The notes under the pieces were generated by a model. The model made no database searches. It saw only the letters and a list, made by a program, of their open reading frames with translations, and was not told the origin of the DNA. A stretch of 64,000 nucleotides of DNA from Micromonospora_J zhanjiangensis (GTDB lineage Bacteria; Actinomycetota; Actinomycetes; Mycobacteriales; Micromonosporaceae): contig NZ_JBHSBN010000005.1 in NCBI RefSeq assembly GCF_042650605.1, positions 248,001-312,000 of the forward strand, written 5' to 3'. Position numbers and translations under genes: made by a program. Positions 16,692 to 24,757 of the stretch are shown in pieces (the first letter of the stretch is position 1; every line of letters begins with the position of its first letter).

Positions 16692-17897
16692 ATGGCTGAC
16701 ATCGTGCTGGACAAGGTGAGCAAGAGTTTCCCGGACGGGACGGTCGCGGTCCGCGAGGTCGACCTGGAGATCGCCGACGGCGAGTTCGTGATCCTGGTCG
16801 GCCCGTCCGGGTGCGGCAAGTCGACCACGCTGAACATGATCGCCGGGCTGGAGGACATCAGCTCGGGCGAGCTGCGCATCGCGGGCGAGCGGGTCAACGA
16901 CAAGGCGCCCCGGGACCGGGACATCGCCATGGTGTTCCAGTCCTACGCGCTCTACCCGAACATGACCGTCCGGGAGAACATGGCCTTCCCGCTGCGGCTG
17001 GCCAAGCTGGACAAGGCCACCATCGACCAGAAGGTCGACGAGGCCGCGAAGGTGCTGGAGCTGACCGCACTGCTGGACCGCAAGCCGGCCAACCTCTCCG
17101 GCGGCCAGCGCCAGCGGGTGGCCATGGGCCGGGCGATCGTGCGCAGCCCCAAGGCGTTCCTGATGGACGAGCCGCTGTCCAACCTGGACGCCAAGCTGCG
17201 GGTGCAGATGCGGACCGTGGTGTCCCGGCTGCAGAAGCAGCTCGGCACCACCACCGTCTACGTCACCCACGACCAGACCGAGGCGATGACCCTCGGCGAC
17301 CGGGTGGTCATCATGCGGGGCGGCGCGGTGCAGCAGGTCGGCCCGCCGCAGGAGCTGTACGACCACCCGGCCAACCTGTTCGTGGCCGGCTTCATCGGCT
17401 CCCCGTCGATGAACTTCCTGCGGGCCACGGTGGCCGAGGGGAAGCTGCGGACCGCACTCGGTGACCTGCCGCTCGGCGACCGGGTACGCCGCGAGCTGGA
17501 GAGCGAGAACGCGCCCCGGGAGTTGATCCTGGGCATCCGGCCGGAGCACTTCGAGGACGCCGAGCTGGTCGACGAGGCGGCCCGCGGTCGGGGGTACGAG
17601 TTCGAGCTGCCGGTCGACATCGTCGAGTCGATGGGCTCGGACAAGTACGTCTACTTCACCGTCGAGGGGGAGCGGGCCTCCTCCGCCGAGCTGGAGGAGT
17701 TGGCCGCCGACACCGGGGTGGACTTCGGCGGGGACGCCGCCAACCTGGTGACCCGGCTGTCGGCCGAGTCCCCGGTCACCGAGGGCGAACATCGGCGGGT
17801 CTGGTTCAACCTGGACAAGATCCACCTGTTCGACCCGGCGGACGGACGCAACCTGACGCTGCACGAGGGCCGATCGGCGGGCGCGCTGGCCGGCTGA
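16692..17897 (+). CDS. sugC: Sugar ABC transporter ATPase (SugC/MsmX type)
   Basis: 401 aa. Walker A GPSGCGKST (residues 37-45), Q-loop MVFQSYALYP, signature LSGGQRQR, Walker B AFLMDEP and the H-loop VTHDQTEA. The C-terminal 160 residues form the OB/TOBE regulatory domain (LGIRPEH) typical of MalK/MsmX/SugC, which can serve more than one sugar importer. Last gene of the four-gene operon and followed by a stem-loop. No repressor gene is adjacent, so regulation is probably from elsewhere. Confidence 0.95.
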   Translation: MADIVLDKVSKSFPDGTVAVREVDLEIADGEFVILVGPSGCGKSTTLNMIAGLEDISSGELRIAGERVNDKAPRDRDIAMVFQSYALYPNMTVRENMAFPLRLAKLDKATIDQKVDEAAKVLELTALLDRKPANLSGGQRQRVAMGRAIVRSPKAFLMDEPLSNLDAKLRVQMRTVVSRLQKQLGTTTVYVTHDQTEAMTLGDRVVIMRGGAVQQVGPPQELYDHPANLFVAGFIGSPSMNFLRATVAEGKLRTALGDLPLGDRVRRELESENAPRELILGIRPEHFEDAELVDEAARGRGYEFELPVDIVESMGSDKYVYFTVEGERASSAELEELAADTGVDFGGDAANLVTRLSAESPVTEGEHRRVWFNLDKIHLFDPADGRNLTLHEGRSAGALAG

Positions 17898-17899
17898 CG

Positions 17900-17924
17900 G
17901 GCCGCCCGGCGCGGTGGGGCGGCC
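17900..17924 (+). terminator. Stem-loop after the sugar ABC operon
   Basis: GGCCGCCC-N9-GGGCGGCC, a perfect 8-bp stem beginning 3 nt after the stop of the ATPase gene. No U-tract follows, as is usual in high-GC actinobacteria. Confidence 0.5.
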
Positions 17925-17948
17925 GGCCGGCCCGAGCGCGCGACGACA

Positions 17949-18003
17949 CCGGGACACCCGCTCGGGGCATCGATGACGATCATCGACCCCGGGCGTGTCC
18001 GGG
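17949..18003. repeat. Long interrupted inverted repeat
   Basis: The core CGATGA-CGA-TCATCG (17971-17985) is perfect and is enclosed by GGGG/CCCC (17964-17967 and 17987-17990) and by imperfect outer arms CCGGGACACCCG and CGGGCGTGTCCGG. It lies between the operon stem-loop and the next gene and could be a second terminator element or an operator. It is too symmetrical to be chance low complexity, but its role is unknown. Confidence 0.4.
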
Positions 18004-18138
18004 TCCGCGGCGGGTGGCACCCTGACCCGGTACGTGTGACCCGCCACCGACCGGGAATAGCGGAGCCACCGCCCAGGAGGCAAGGGCCGGACCCCACCGG
18101 GCGGAGCGGGCCGACCGACCGCGCAGAAGGGTGCCTTG

Positions 18139-18765
18139 ATGTCCGTACGGCAGATCGTCGGCCTGGTGGCGATCGGGTTGTCGCTGGTGCTGCTGACCGT
18201 GCTGCACGTGGTCGGTGCCGACATCGACCCGGTGAGCGGCACGCTGAGCGACTACGCGCTGCGGTCGTACGGCTGGATCTTCGACGTCGGTACGACGGTG
18301 CTGGCGGTGGGGTCGGTGACGCTGCTCGGCCCGGCGCTGCTGCGTCGGGTGACCGTACCGGTGGAGGCGATCTGTTTCGGCTGCTGGTGCCTGGGCCTGG
18401 TGGTGCTGACGGTCTTCCCGCGTGATCCGGTCGGGGTGCCGGTCAGTCTGGTCGGCGAGATCCACCGGTTCGCGGCGGTCGCCACCCTGGTCGGGCTGCC
18501 GCTCGGCGCGCTGCTGACCGCCGCCCGCCGGCCCCGGCACATGCTGCGGGTGCCGGCCCGGGCGGTCACCGTCGGCGCGCTGGTCTGCCTGGCCGCGCTG
18601 GTCCCGTTCGTCATCTCCTACCTCACCGGCTCGCCGCTGAAGCCCTACGTGGGGCTGATCGAACGGCTGGTCTCGGTCGGCGAGATCGGCCTGCTGCTGC
18701 TGGTCGGCCTGCGCCTGCACCGGTTCGCCCCGGCCCGCAGCCCGGAACAGGGCCGACCCGGCTGA
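18139..18765 (+). CDS. DUF998-type integral membrane protein
   Basis: 209 aa with six membrane segments (starting near residues 5, 45, 75, 105, 150 and 180). The first helix followed by the loop DPVSGTLSDYALRSYGWIFD matches the DUF998 family, whose biochemical role is not established. A TTG directly precedes the ATG at 18139; the ATG is chosen. The C-terminal tail is short and basic. It stands alone between the sugar importer and a toxin-antitoxin pair. Confidence 0.75.
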   Translation: MSVRQIVGLVAIGLSLVLLTVLHVVGADIDPVSGTLSDYALRSYGWIFDVGTTVLAVGSVTLLGPALLRRVTVPVEAICFGCWCLGLVVLTVFPRDPVGVPVSLVGEIHRFAAVATLVGLPLGALLTAARRPRHMLRVPARAVTVGALVCLAALVPFVISYLTGSPLKPYVGLIERLVSVGEIGLLLLVGLRLHRFAPARSPEQGRPG

Positions 18766-18844
18766 CGGGCCGCGCTCCGGTTGACCAGGTGGACGCGACC
18801 GTTCGCCCCGGCGAGTCGATCGTCGTCCCGGTGCACCTGCTTCG

Positions 18845-18867
18845 GCTAAGCTAACGTCTTAGCTAAC
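18845..18867 (+). promoter_or_regulatory. Operator region of the Phd/VapC operon
   Basis: GCTAAG-N7-CTTAGC (18845-18863) is a perfect inverted repeat and GCTAAC occurs twice in direct orientation 12 bp apart (18850-18855, 18862-18867). This AT-richer patch sits 16 bp before the antitoxin start and is the expected autorepression site for a Phd/YefM protein. GGGGGAGG (18871-18878) is the ribosome-binding site. Confidence 0.55.
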
Positions 18868-18882
18868 CGAGGGGGAGGCGGC

Positions 18883-19137
18883 ATGTCGGCTGAGGCCGCG
18901 CACTACAACATGCATGATGCCAAGACCCACCTGTCGCGCATCATCGAACGGGTGGAGCGCGGCGAGGAAATCATCATCGACCGGGCGGGGACTCCGGTGG
19001 CGAAGGTCGTACCGCTGGTGCGCCGGGCCAATCGCACCGCGGTGGGCTCCCTCGCCGGGCAACTCGACCTCTCCGGTGACTGGGACGCACCCGAGACCAA
19101 CGCCGAGATTGCCGCCGACTTCGGTATCGGCGCATGA
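18883..19137 (+). CDS. Phd/YefM-family antitoxin
   Basis: 84 aa. The N-terminal DNA-binding fold is typical: YNMHDAKTHLSRIIERVERG, EEIIIDRAGTPVAKVVPL. The C-terminal 35 residues (SLAGQLDLSGDWDAPETN, then NAEIAADFG) form the toxin-neutralising tail; DWDAPETN..IAADFG is common in antitoxins that pair with PIN toxins. Its stop overlaps the toxin start (ATGA). It likely represses its own promoter at the GCTAAG/CTTAGC repeat. Confidence 0.9.
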   Translation: MSAEAAHYNMHDAKTHLSRIIERVERGEEIIIDRAGTPVAKVVPLVRRANRTAVGSLAGQLDLSGDWDAPETNAEIAADFGIGA

Positions 19138-19508
19138 CCCTGCTGTTGGACACCCATGTCGCGCTCTGGGCCATCACCGGCGACCAGACTCTCGGCACCG
19201 AGTTTCTGGACCGGCTTCGCCACGAGCCGGACATCTTCCTCTCTCCGGTCAGCTTGTGGGAGATCACCATCAAGCAGAGTGCGGGAAAGCTCGCGGGGCC
19301 TCCCGATCTCGCTGAGCGAGTACGGGACATGGGCTTTCGTGAGCTCCCGGTGACGCACGCCCACAGCATCGTCGCGGGCCGCCTGCCACCGCATCACCGT
19401 GATCCCTTCGACCGCATGCTGGTGGCACAGGCGGTGGTCGAAGGCTTGACCCTGGCATCGCGCGACACCTCGGTGGCGCTGTACGACGTGGATGTCCTCA
19501 AGGTGTGA
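19134..19508 (+). CDS. PIN-domain toxin (VapC-like)
   Basis: 124 aa PIN-domain ribonuclease. The acidic metal-site residues are in place: Asp6 (LLLDTH), Glu43 (SLWEITIK), Asp91/Asp94 (RDPFDRMLVAQA) and a late Asp near DTSVALYDVD. VapC toxins cut tRNA or rRNA at single sites and are held inactive by the cognate antitoxin encoded 4 nt upstream. The module is complete and looks functional. Confidence 0.9.
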   Translation: MTLLLDTHVALWAITGDQTLGTEFLDRLRHEPDIFLSPVSLWEITIKQSAGKLAGPPDLAERVRDMGFRELPVTHAHSIVAGRLPPHHRDPFDRMLVAQAVVEGLTLASRDTSVALYDVDVLKV

Positions 19509-19637
19509 ACCGGAAGTAGCTCTGCTTCCCTGGGGCCATGGATACCCACCGTTTCGTGCCCGGCGAGACCCTCCCGCCGCGCCGACCGGCGGTCCCGATT
19601 CCGCCCACACCAAAGAACTGGTAGCTGGGCCTGTTGC

Positions 19638-20207
19638 TCAGGAATGTCGGGCACCTGGGGTGCCGGTGGGCAGGGCGTCGAGCCATCGGGTGAGGCGGGC
19701 TCCCTCGCGAGTCATGATCTCCGGGTCGCGCAGGGCGTTGGCCAGGAGCGACATGCCCTGGTAGGCGCCGACGAGGGTGATCGCGAGATCGTCGGCATCG
19801 GAACGGCCCAGTTCGCGGAACTGGTGCCCGACCCAGTCCAGCAGCAGCCGGATGACCTTGCCGGCCTCGACGTCGATGCCGCCCTCGGAGCGTTTGTCGA
19901 GTTCGGCGGCGAGGGTGCCGGTGGGGCAGCCGTAGCGGGCCGCCATGTCGCGTTGGTCGACCCACCCGGCGACCAGGGCCTTGAGCCGGTCGAGCGGGTC
20001 GGGAAGCCGGTCGAGTTCGCCGGTGAGGTCGGCGAGGTGCCCGGCATGCTCGGAGAGGGCCGCCTGGACCAGGTCGTCCTTGGTCTTGAAGTAGTAGTAG
20101 ACGTTCCCGACCGGGACGTCGGCCGCGTCGGCGATGTCGGCGATGGTGGTGCGCTCCACGCCCTGCCGGTGCAGGACCTGGGCGGCGGCGGCCGTCAGCC
20201 GCCGCAT
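19638..20207 (-). CDS. TetR-family transcriptional regulator
   Basis: 189 aa. N-terminal helix-turn-helix: helix 1 AAAAQVLHRQGVERTTIADI, recognition region DAADVPVGNVYYYFKTKDDL, typical of TetR regulators with a C-terminal ligand domain (QRDMAARYGCPTGTLAAEL). The ATG at 20207 leaves helix 1 complete but with almost no residues before it. GGAG lies 7 nt upstream. Its first codons face, 13 bp away, a + strand gene that lacks its own N-terminus, so this head-to-head junction may be the product of a deletion. The long upstream extension of the frame has no TetR features. Confidence 0.85.
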   Translation of the reverse strand: MRRLTAAAAQVLHRQGVERTTIADIADAADVPVGNVYYYFKTKDDLVQAALSEHAGHLADLTGELDRLPDPLDRLKALVAGWVDQRDMAARYGCPTGTLAAELDKRSEGGIDVEAGKVIRLLLDWVGHQFRELGRSDADDLAITLVGAYQGMSLLANALRDPEIMTREGARLTRWLDALPTGTPGARHS

Positions 20208-20220
20208 CGGCGACTCCGAC

Positions 20221-20982
20221 GTGCCGCCCGGGGTCCGGACGGTCGGTGCCGACCTGACCCGGCCGGCGAGCCTGCGACCCGCGCTCACCGGCGCCGACGC
20301 GATGTTCCTGTTGATCTCGGGCGACTTCGTGTCCGCTGCCGGCGATCCGGGCGGCGCCGTCAGCGACCTCCTCGACGTCGCCCGGACGGACGGACTCAAG
20401 CGGGTCGTGCTGCTCTCCTCGCAGGGTGTCGCGACGCGGCCGGACTCGCTCTCGCACGGCAGGATGGGAGCAGCCGTTGAGGACGCCGTCCGGCGGTCGG
20501 GCCTGGACTGGACCGTCCTGCGGCCCGGTGGCTTCAGCTCCAACGCGTATGCCTGGGCCGAGTCGATCAGTGCCCGGCGGACCGTCGCCGCACCGTTCGG
20601 CGACGTCGGACTGCCCTTCGTCGACCCGGACGACATCGCCGAGGTCGCCGCCGCGGCCCTGCTCCAGGACGGGCACGCCGGGCAGATTTACGAACTGACC
20701 GGGCCGGCCCTCACCTCGCCCCGGCAACGAGCCGAGGCGATCAGCGCCGCGCTGGGCGAGCCGGTCCACTTCGTGGAGCAGACCCCCGAGGAGGCCCGCG
20801 CGCAGCTGCTCCAGTTCATGCCCGAGCCCGTCGTCGAGACCACCCTGGCCATCATCGGCGAGCCCACCCCCGCCGAACAGCGCATCAGTCCCGACGTCGA
20901 ACGGGTCCTCGGCCGAGCACCCCGTACCTTCGCCGACTGGGCCCGGCGGCACGTCGCGGCCTTCCGGGTGCCGCGGCGATGA
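20221..20982 (+). pseudogene. NmrA/SDR-like NAD(P)-binding protein lacking its N-terminus
   Basis: The sequence from GVRTVGADLTRPASLRPALT through DAMFLL, VVLLSSQGVAT, DWTVLRPGGFSSNAYAW and the C-terminal PRTFADWARRHVAAF is a clear NmrA-like family protein. What should precede it, the first 40 or so residues with the GATGxxG nucleotide-binding loop, is absent. Upstream the frame runs antisense through the TetR gene, although AVSRRIGDSDVP just before the GTG at 20221 could be a genuine family remnant. Either the gene is a 5'-deleted relic or it has a longer start overlapping TetR antisense. Without the loop it should not bind NADPH normally. Confidence 0.6.
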
Positions 20983-21092
20983 GTCCGCCGGGGAACCCCG
21001 GTCCACCCTTCCGACCGAGACAACCGACTCACCGGCAGTAAGGCCTGGGCCTCATCCACATCGAGCTGTTCGCGGCCCGCGACCTCGTCGCG

Positions 21093-21127
21093 CCGTCCGG
21101 GCCGGGGCCAGCCCCCGACCCGGACGG
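21093..21127. terminator. Bidirectional stem-loop between convergent genes
   Basis: CCGTCCGGG and CCCGGACGG pair perfectly (9 bp), with an inner GGGGC/GCCCC stem. It lies in the 198-bp gap between the truncated NmrA-like gene and the secreted protein gene, which converge. The rest of the gap holds a short open segment (about 21040-21130, LIHIELFAARDLVAP) that may be the remnant of another gene. Confidence 0.55.
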
Positions 21128-21180
21128 CGGTGTGGCACCCGGTCCACGGAATGCCACGCCGGTGGACCAGGAGGAATCCG

Positions 21181-21504
21181 TTACAGGATCATCAAGGTCG
21201 AGCCGCTGATCTCCGTGCCGCTCGGGCAGCGGGCGATCGAAGTGCCCCGGCCCGGCCCGTACACGGCCGAGCCGTTGACGTGGATGTCGGGGAGGCCGTT
21301 GAACCGCTCACAGGTCAACCGCAGGTACCAGGTCTCCTGCACCAGGTCGGTGCAGGTCGCGGATTCCTGATTGAGGGAGAGGTTCCAGCCGTAGGTGCAG
21401 TTGGTGGGGGCCGCCGCCGCGGGTTGGACGTCGAACGCGACCAGCGTGGTGCCGGCCACCAGGGCGAGCAGGGCGCCGATCCGGATTCGCCGTGCCTGGA
21501 ACAC
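21181..21504 (-). CDS. Small secreted four-cysteine protein
   Basis: 107 aa. A Sec signal (RRIRIGALLALVAGTTLVAF, cleavage after QPAAAA near residue 32) precedes a mature domain of about 75 residues with four Cys (NCTYGW, ATCTDL, LTCERF, ARCPSG), enough for two disulfides. No family recognised. The GTG at 21504 is chosen because GAGGAGGT lies 6 nt before it. It is divergent from the large P-loop/GNAT-like fusion, 137 bp away, and may share its promoter region. Confidence 0.65.
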   Translation of the reverse strand: MFQARRIRIGALLALVAGTTLVAFDVQPAAAAPTNCTYGWNLSLNQESATCTDLVQETWYLRLTCERFNGLPDIHVNGSAVYGPGRGTSIARCPSGTEISGSTLMIL

Positions 21505-21641
21505 GAGCCACCTCCTCGGTGATGGGAGAACGTCTCTGTGGTACGCGCGTACCCGGAACATATCCGCTCCCATGGATGCCGAAGTCTCACATCCGTCTCA
21601 CCGATGGTCATCCGGCGACGGTGTTGTATACGTTGCGGTCC

Positions 21642-23423
21642 GTGACTGTCACAACACTCGCGTTCGAGTCGGCCGTTCGGCGGGTGGACACCGCGCTGCG
21701 GGGCGGTGATTGCCCGGTGGTCCAGCTGATCGGGGCGCTCGGCACAGGTAAGAGCACCGTGGCGAGGGCCAGCCTGAACCGGCTGCGCCGTCCTGGTCTC
21801 CCGGCGATTCCGTTGGTGGACGGGGTGGACGGCGCCCGGCAGGCTCGGGCCGCCTGGCGACTGTGCCGGGACGTTCCGGCCACCGGCCCGGTCCTGGTCG
21901 CCGGTCGCCGCCCCCTGACGAACTACCCCGAATGGACCGGCACCGCGATCACCGAGATCCGCCTGGCGCCGTGGTCCCGGGCGGACATCGCTGCCCTGGC
22001 GTACGGGCACGCGGTGCGTCGGGAACCCGACCTGGACCGCGTGCTCCGGCTCGCCGGTGGACTACCGGTGATCGCCGCGGCGGTCTGCCGGCAACTGCGC
22101 CAGGGCGGCGACGGGCTGAGCGACGGGACGCTGGCGCACGCCGCGGCGACCGAGATACTGCGTCGGGTACGCACCGAGGTGCCCCGCCGGGTACCGGTCG
22201 CGGTCCCCGTACTGGCCACCGTGGACGGCGCGGACGACGACCTGCTACGCCAGTTGGTCGCCGCGCCGGCCGACTCCTTCGACTGGCTCAGCGAACTGAG
22301 CATCGTCCGTCCCGACGTGCACGGCCTGACCGTCGCCGAGCCGTACCGGACGGTGCTCGACCTGGCGCACCGCTGGCGCCATCCGGTGAGCAGGGCTGCG
22401 CTGGCCGCCCGCACCAGCGCGTACCGCTCCCGGCAACTCGCCGGTGTCACGGAGGCCTCGCTCCGTGGCCGGCTGGTCAGCCAGATCCTGAACCTGTCGG
22501 CGACACCCCGGGTACGCGCCGACCTGTTCGTCGAGCCATCCGGCCACGTCCGGGTCCGGGACGCCGGACCGTCCGACGCCGACCATGTCGGCCGGCTGAT
22601 CCGTCGATGGGCGGACGACGAGGGACTGTCCCGTACCCGGGCGGAACGCATGGCGCAGCTCTGGCTGTCCGGCCCCGTACCCGGCTTCCGCTTCCTGGTG
22701 GACGCGGACGACGAACCGCTCGGCATGGTCAACATCAGCCCACTCGATCCCGGGCTTCCGGTCCTGGACCGGCTGCTCCAGCAGCACGTCGACGCACTGC
22801 CGTCCGATCGCGGGATCGTGGTCGGGATGATGGCGATGCGCCCAGGAGCGGAACGGCTGCAACCTGTCCTGGTACACGAGATCCTGGTTGCAGGGCTGCG
22901 CACGGGGCGACTGGTCGTCTCCACCCCGTGGTTGCCGTACCAGCGGCTGTGTGACCGGTTCGGACTGCGCAGGCTCGGCGGCACCCGCGACGACCTGTAC
23001 CGCTGCGGCCGGGCCAACGTCGTGCTGTCTCGGACGTTCGACGCGGACAACCTGCTGGGCTGGTTGCGGCGGATGCAGCGTGACGGCCCGGCGGACCGGG
23101 CCGCTCGCGCGGTACGCGACGCGCTGGTCGACGTCAGCTCGCCCGGTGGGCTCGCCCGTTCCCCGCTGGTGGCCTGGACCGGTGCCGGTTCGGGTGCCGC
23201 CCTCGCCGCCCTGCTGCGGTCCACGATCAGCACACTCGCCGAATCGCCGGAGCCCGTCGACGCCGAAGCCGGGCGGATCCTCGCCCAGTATTATCTGCGC
23301 GCGGCCGGCGGGCACGAGATCATCGCGCACCGGATGCACCTGAGCCGGGCGACGTATTTCCGCCGCTTCCGCCACGGCATCGAGCGGCTGACCGATCTGC
23401 TGCTGCCATCCGCGGACCGCTGA
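21642..23423 (+). CDS. P-loop NTPase / GNAT-like / helix-turn-helix fusion protein
   Basis: 593 aa, unusual. Residues 1-250 form a STAND-like P-loop ATPase: Walker A GALGTGKST (31-39), a degenerate Walker B region (GPVLVAGRR, 82-90) and a winged-helix-like end (FDWLSELSIVRPDVHGL). Residues about 302-455 resemble a GNAT acetyltransferase (VRVRDAGPSDADHVGRLI, FRFLVDADDEPLGMVNIS, LCDRFGLRRLGG). The C-terminus (553-585) ends in a helix-turn-helix-like segment, IAHRMHLSRATYFRRF. The combination suggests an ATP-dependent regulator with a sensing or modifying module (inference). The GTG at 21642 is preceded by TATACG (21627-21632) without a ribosome-binding site, so it is probably near-leaderless. 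Confidence 0.65.
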   Translation: MTVTTLAFESAVRRVDTALRGGDCPVVQLIGALGTGKSTVARASLNRLRRPGLPAIPLVDGVDGARQARAAWRLCRDVPATGPVLVAGRRPLTNYPEWTGTAITEIRLAPWSRADIAALAYGHAVRREPDLDRVLRLAGGLPVIAAAVCRQLRQGGDGLSDGTLAHAAATEILRRVRTEVPRRVPVAVPVLATVDGADDDLLRQLVAAPADSFDWLSELSIVRPDVHGLTVAEPYRTVLDLAHRWRHPVSRAALAARTSAYRSRQLAGVTEASLRGRLVSQILNLSATPRVRADLFVEPSGHVRVRDAGPSDADHVGRLIRRWADDEGLSRTRAERMAQLWLSGPVPGFRFLVDADDEPLGMVNISPLDPGLPVLDRLLQQHVDALPSDRGIVVGMMAMRPGAERLQPVLVHEILVAGLRTGRLVVSTPWLPYQRLCDRFGLRRLGGTRDDLYRCGRANVVLSRTFDADNLLGWLRRMQRDGPADRAARAVRDALVDVSSPGGLARSPLVAWTGAGSGAALAALLRSTISTLAESPEPVDAEAGRILAQYYLRAAGGHEIIAHRMHLSRATYFRRFRHGIERLTDLLLPSADR

Positions 23424-23490
23424 GCCCCGAAGAAATCGGCTGATTCCGTCTAGGCTCCCCTGACGGCGCGACCGTGGGGGAGGACCGCAC

Positions 23491-24147
23491 GTGATCGACA
23501 CGATTTTCTTCGACGTCGGCGGGACCATCGTCGACGAGACCCGGGAGTTCGAGACCTGGGCGGACTGGCTCGGTGTTCCCAGGCACACCTTCTCGGCGGT
23601 CTTCGGTGCGGTGATCGCCCGGGGTCTGGACTATCAGGAGACGTTCCGCGCCTTCCGACCCGACTTCGACCTCGCGACCGAACTCGACCGGCGAGCGGCC
23701 GCTGGCTGCCCGGAGTCGTTCGGCGAGGCGGACCTCTACCCCGACGCGCGGGCGTGCCTGACCGCCCTGAAGGAGCAGGACCTGCTCGTGGGCCTGGCCG
23801 GCAACCAGCCGGCGCACGCCGAGGCGACCCTGCGCGCTCTCGCCCTACCCGTGGATGTGATCGGCACGTCGGCCGGGTGGGGCGTGGCGAAACCGTCACC
23901 GGCCTTCTTCGAGCGGGTTGTCCGGGAAGGCGGTGGTGCGGCGTCGACCATGCTTTACGTCGGCGACCGACCCGACAACGACGCCCGCCCGGCCATGGCG
24001 GCCGGTATGAAGGCGTGCCTGATTCGGCGCGGTCCGTGGGGCCACATCCTGGACGATCCGGCCGTGGCGCGGCGGTGTCTGTTCCACATCGGCTCGTTGG
24101 CCGAACTCCCGGCCCTGGTCGCGAGGCACAACGCGGCAGGGGACTGA
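23491..24147 (+). CDS. HAD-superfamily hydrolase
   Basis: 218 aa. Motif I is FFDVGGT (residues 6-12), with the nucleophile Asp8 but Gly in place of the usual second Asp. Motif II lies in LVGLAGN, motif III Lys in WGVAKPSPAFF and motif IV in YVGDRPDNDARPA. The large cap insertion after motif I (residues 15-90) marks subfamily I. Loss of the second acidic residue is common in HADs that are not phosphomonoesterases, so the reaction is uncertain. GTG start with GGGGGAGG upstream. It follows the fusion-protein gene by 67 nt. Confidence 0.85.
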   Translation: MIDTIFFDVGGTIVDETREFETWADWLGVPRHTFSAVFGAVIARGLDYQETFRAFRPDFDLATELDRRAAAGCPESFGEADLYPDARACLTALKEQDLLVGLAGNQPAHAEATLRALALPVDVIGTSAGWGVAKPSPAFFERVVREGGGAASTMLYVGDRPDNDARPAMAAGMKACLIRRGPWGHILDDPAVARRCLFHIGSLAELPALVARHNAAGD

Positions 24148-24202
24148 CACCGGACCGGACACCGTCGAGCGGACCTTCCCCGGACCCGCTACGCTGCCCG
24201 CC

Positions 24203-24694
24203 GTGGCGAATCTGTTGAGGGGTGTGGCGGCACAGGTCGGACGACTGACCGGACGGGTGGCCGCCGGCAGGTCGGACGGGCCGGTCCCGGCCCAGCCGGC
24301 GCGGCGGCGCCAGGTGGCGGCGCTGCAGCGGCGGCAGCTCAGCTACGCGCCGGAGCCGGACGGCCAGGCCGACCCGGGCGAGATCGTGTGGACCTGGGTC
24401 AACTACGAGGACGACCCGCGCCAGGGCAAGGACCGGCCGGTCCTGGTCGTCGGACGCAACAGCCGCACCCTGTACGGCCTGATGCTGTCCAGCCAGAGCG
24501 ACCGGGACGGCCAGCGGCACTGGCTGGCCCTCGGCCCCGGCGACTGGGACCGGGAGAAGCGGCCGAGCTGGATCCGGTTGGACCGGGTGCTCACCATGCG
24601 CGAGGACGGCATCCGGCGCGAGGGCGCGGTGCTGGACCGGGCCCGCTTCGACAAGGTGGGTCAGGCCCTGCGCGCCGGCTACGGCTGGTCCTGA
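24203..24694 (+). CDS. PemK/MazF-fold protein without a paired antitoxin
   Basis: 163 aa. After a basic N-terminal segment of about 55 residues, the PemK/MazF barrel begins (PGEIVWTWVNYEDDPRQGKD, RPVLVVGRN, LYGLMLSSQSD, RLDRVLTM). MazF-type enzymes cut single-stranded RNA. No antitoxin gene lies on either side, so this may be a housekeeping relative. TACGCT (24190-24195) is exactly 7 nt before the GTG and there is no ribosome-binding site, which fixes the start as leaderless. Confidence 0.75.
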   Translation: MANLLRGVAAQVGRLTGRVAAGRSDGPVPAQPARRRQVAALQRRQLSYAPEPDGQADPGEIVWTWVNYEDDPRQGKDRPVLVVGRNSRTLYGLMLSSQSDRDGQRHWLALGPGDWDREKRPSWIRLDRVLTMREDGIRREGAVLDRARFDKVGQALRAGYGWS

Positions 24695-24719
24695 CACCGC
24701 ACGCCTTCGACCGACCGTC

Positions 24720-24749
24720 GGCCACCGCGAGCTTCAGCCCGTGGTGGCC
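24720..24749. terminator. Stem-loop between convergent PemK and Uma2 genes
   Basis: GGCCACC-N16-GGTGGCC in the 63-bp gap between two convergent genes. It would work on either strand. No U-tract. Confidence 0.4.
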
Positions 24750-24757
24750 GCGCGGCG

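Noticed and set aside
20983..21092. Short open segment with LIHIELFAARDLVAP
   Set aside because: It looks like a protein fragment, but it is too short to place in a family and has no start or conserved context; mentioned only as a possible remnant.
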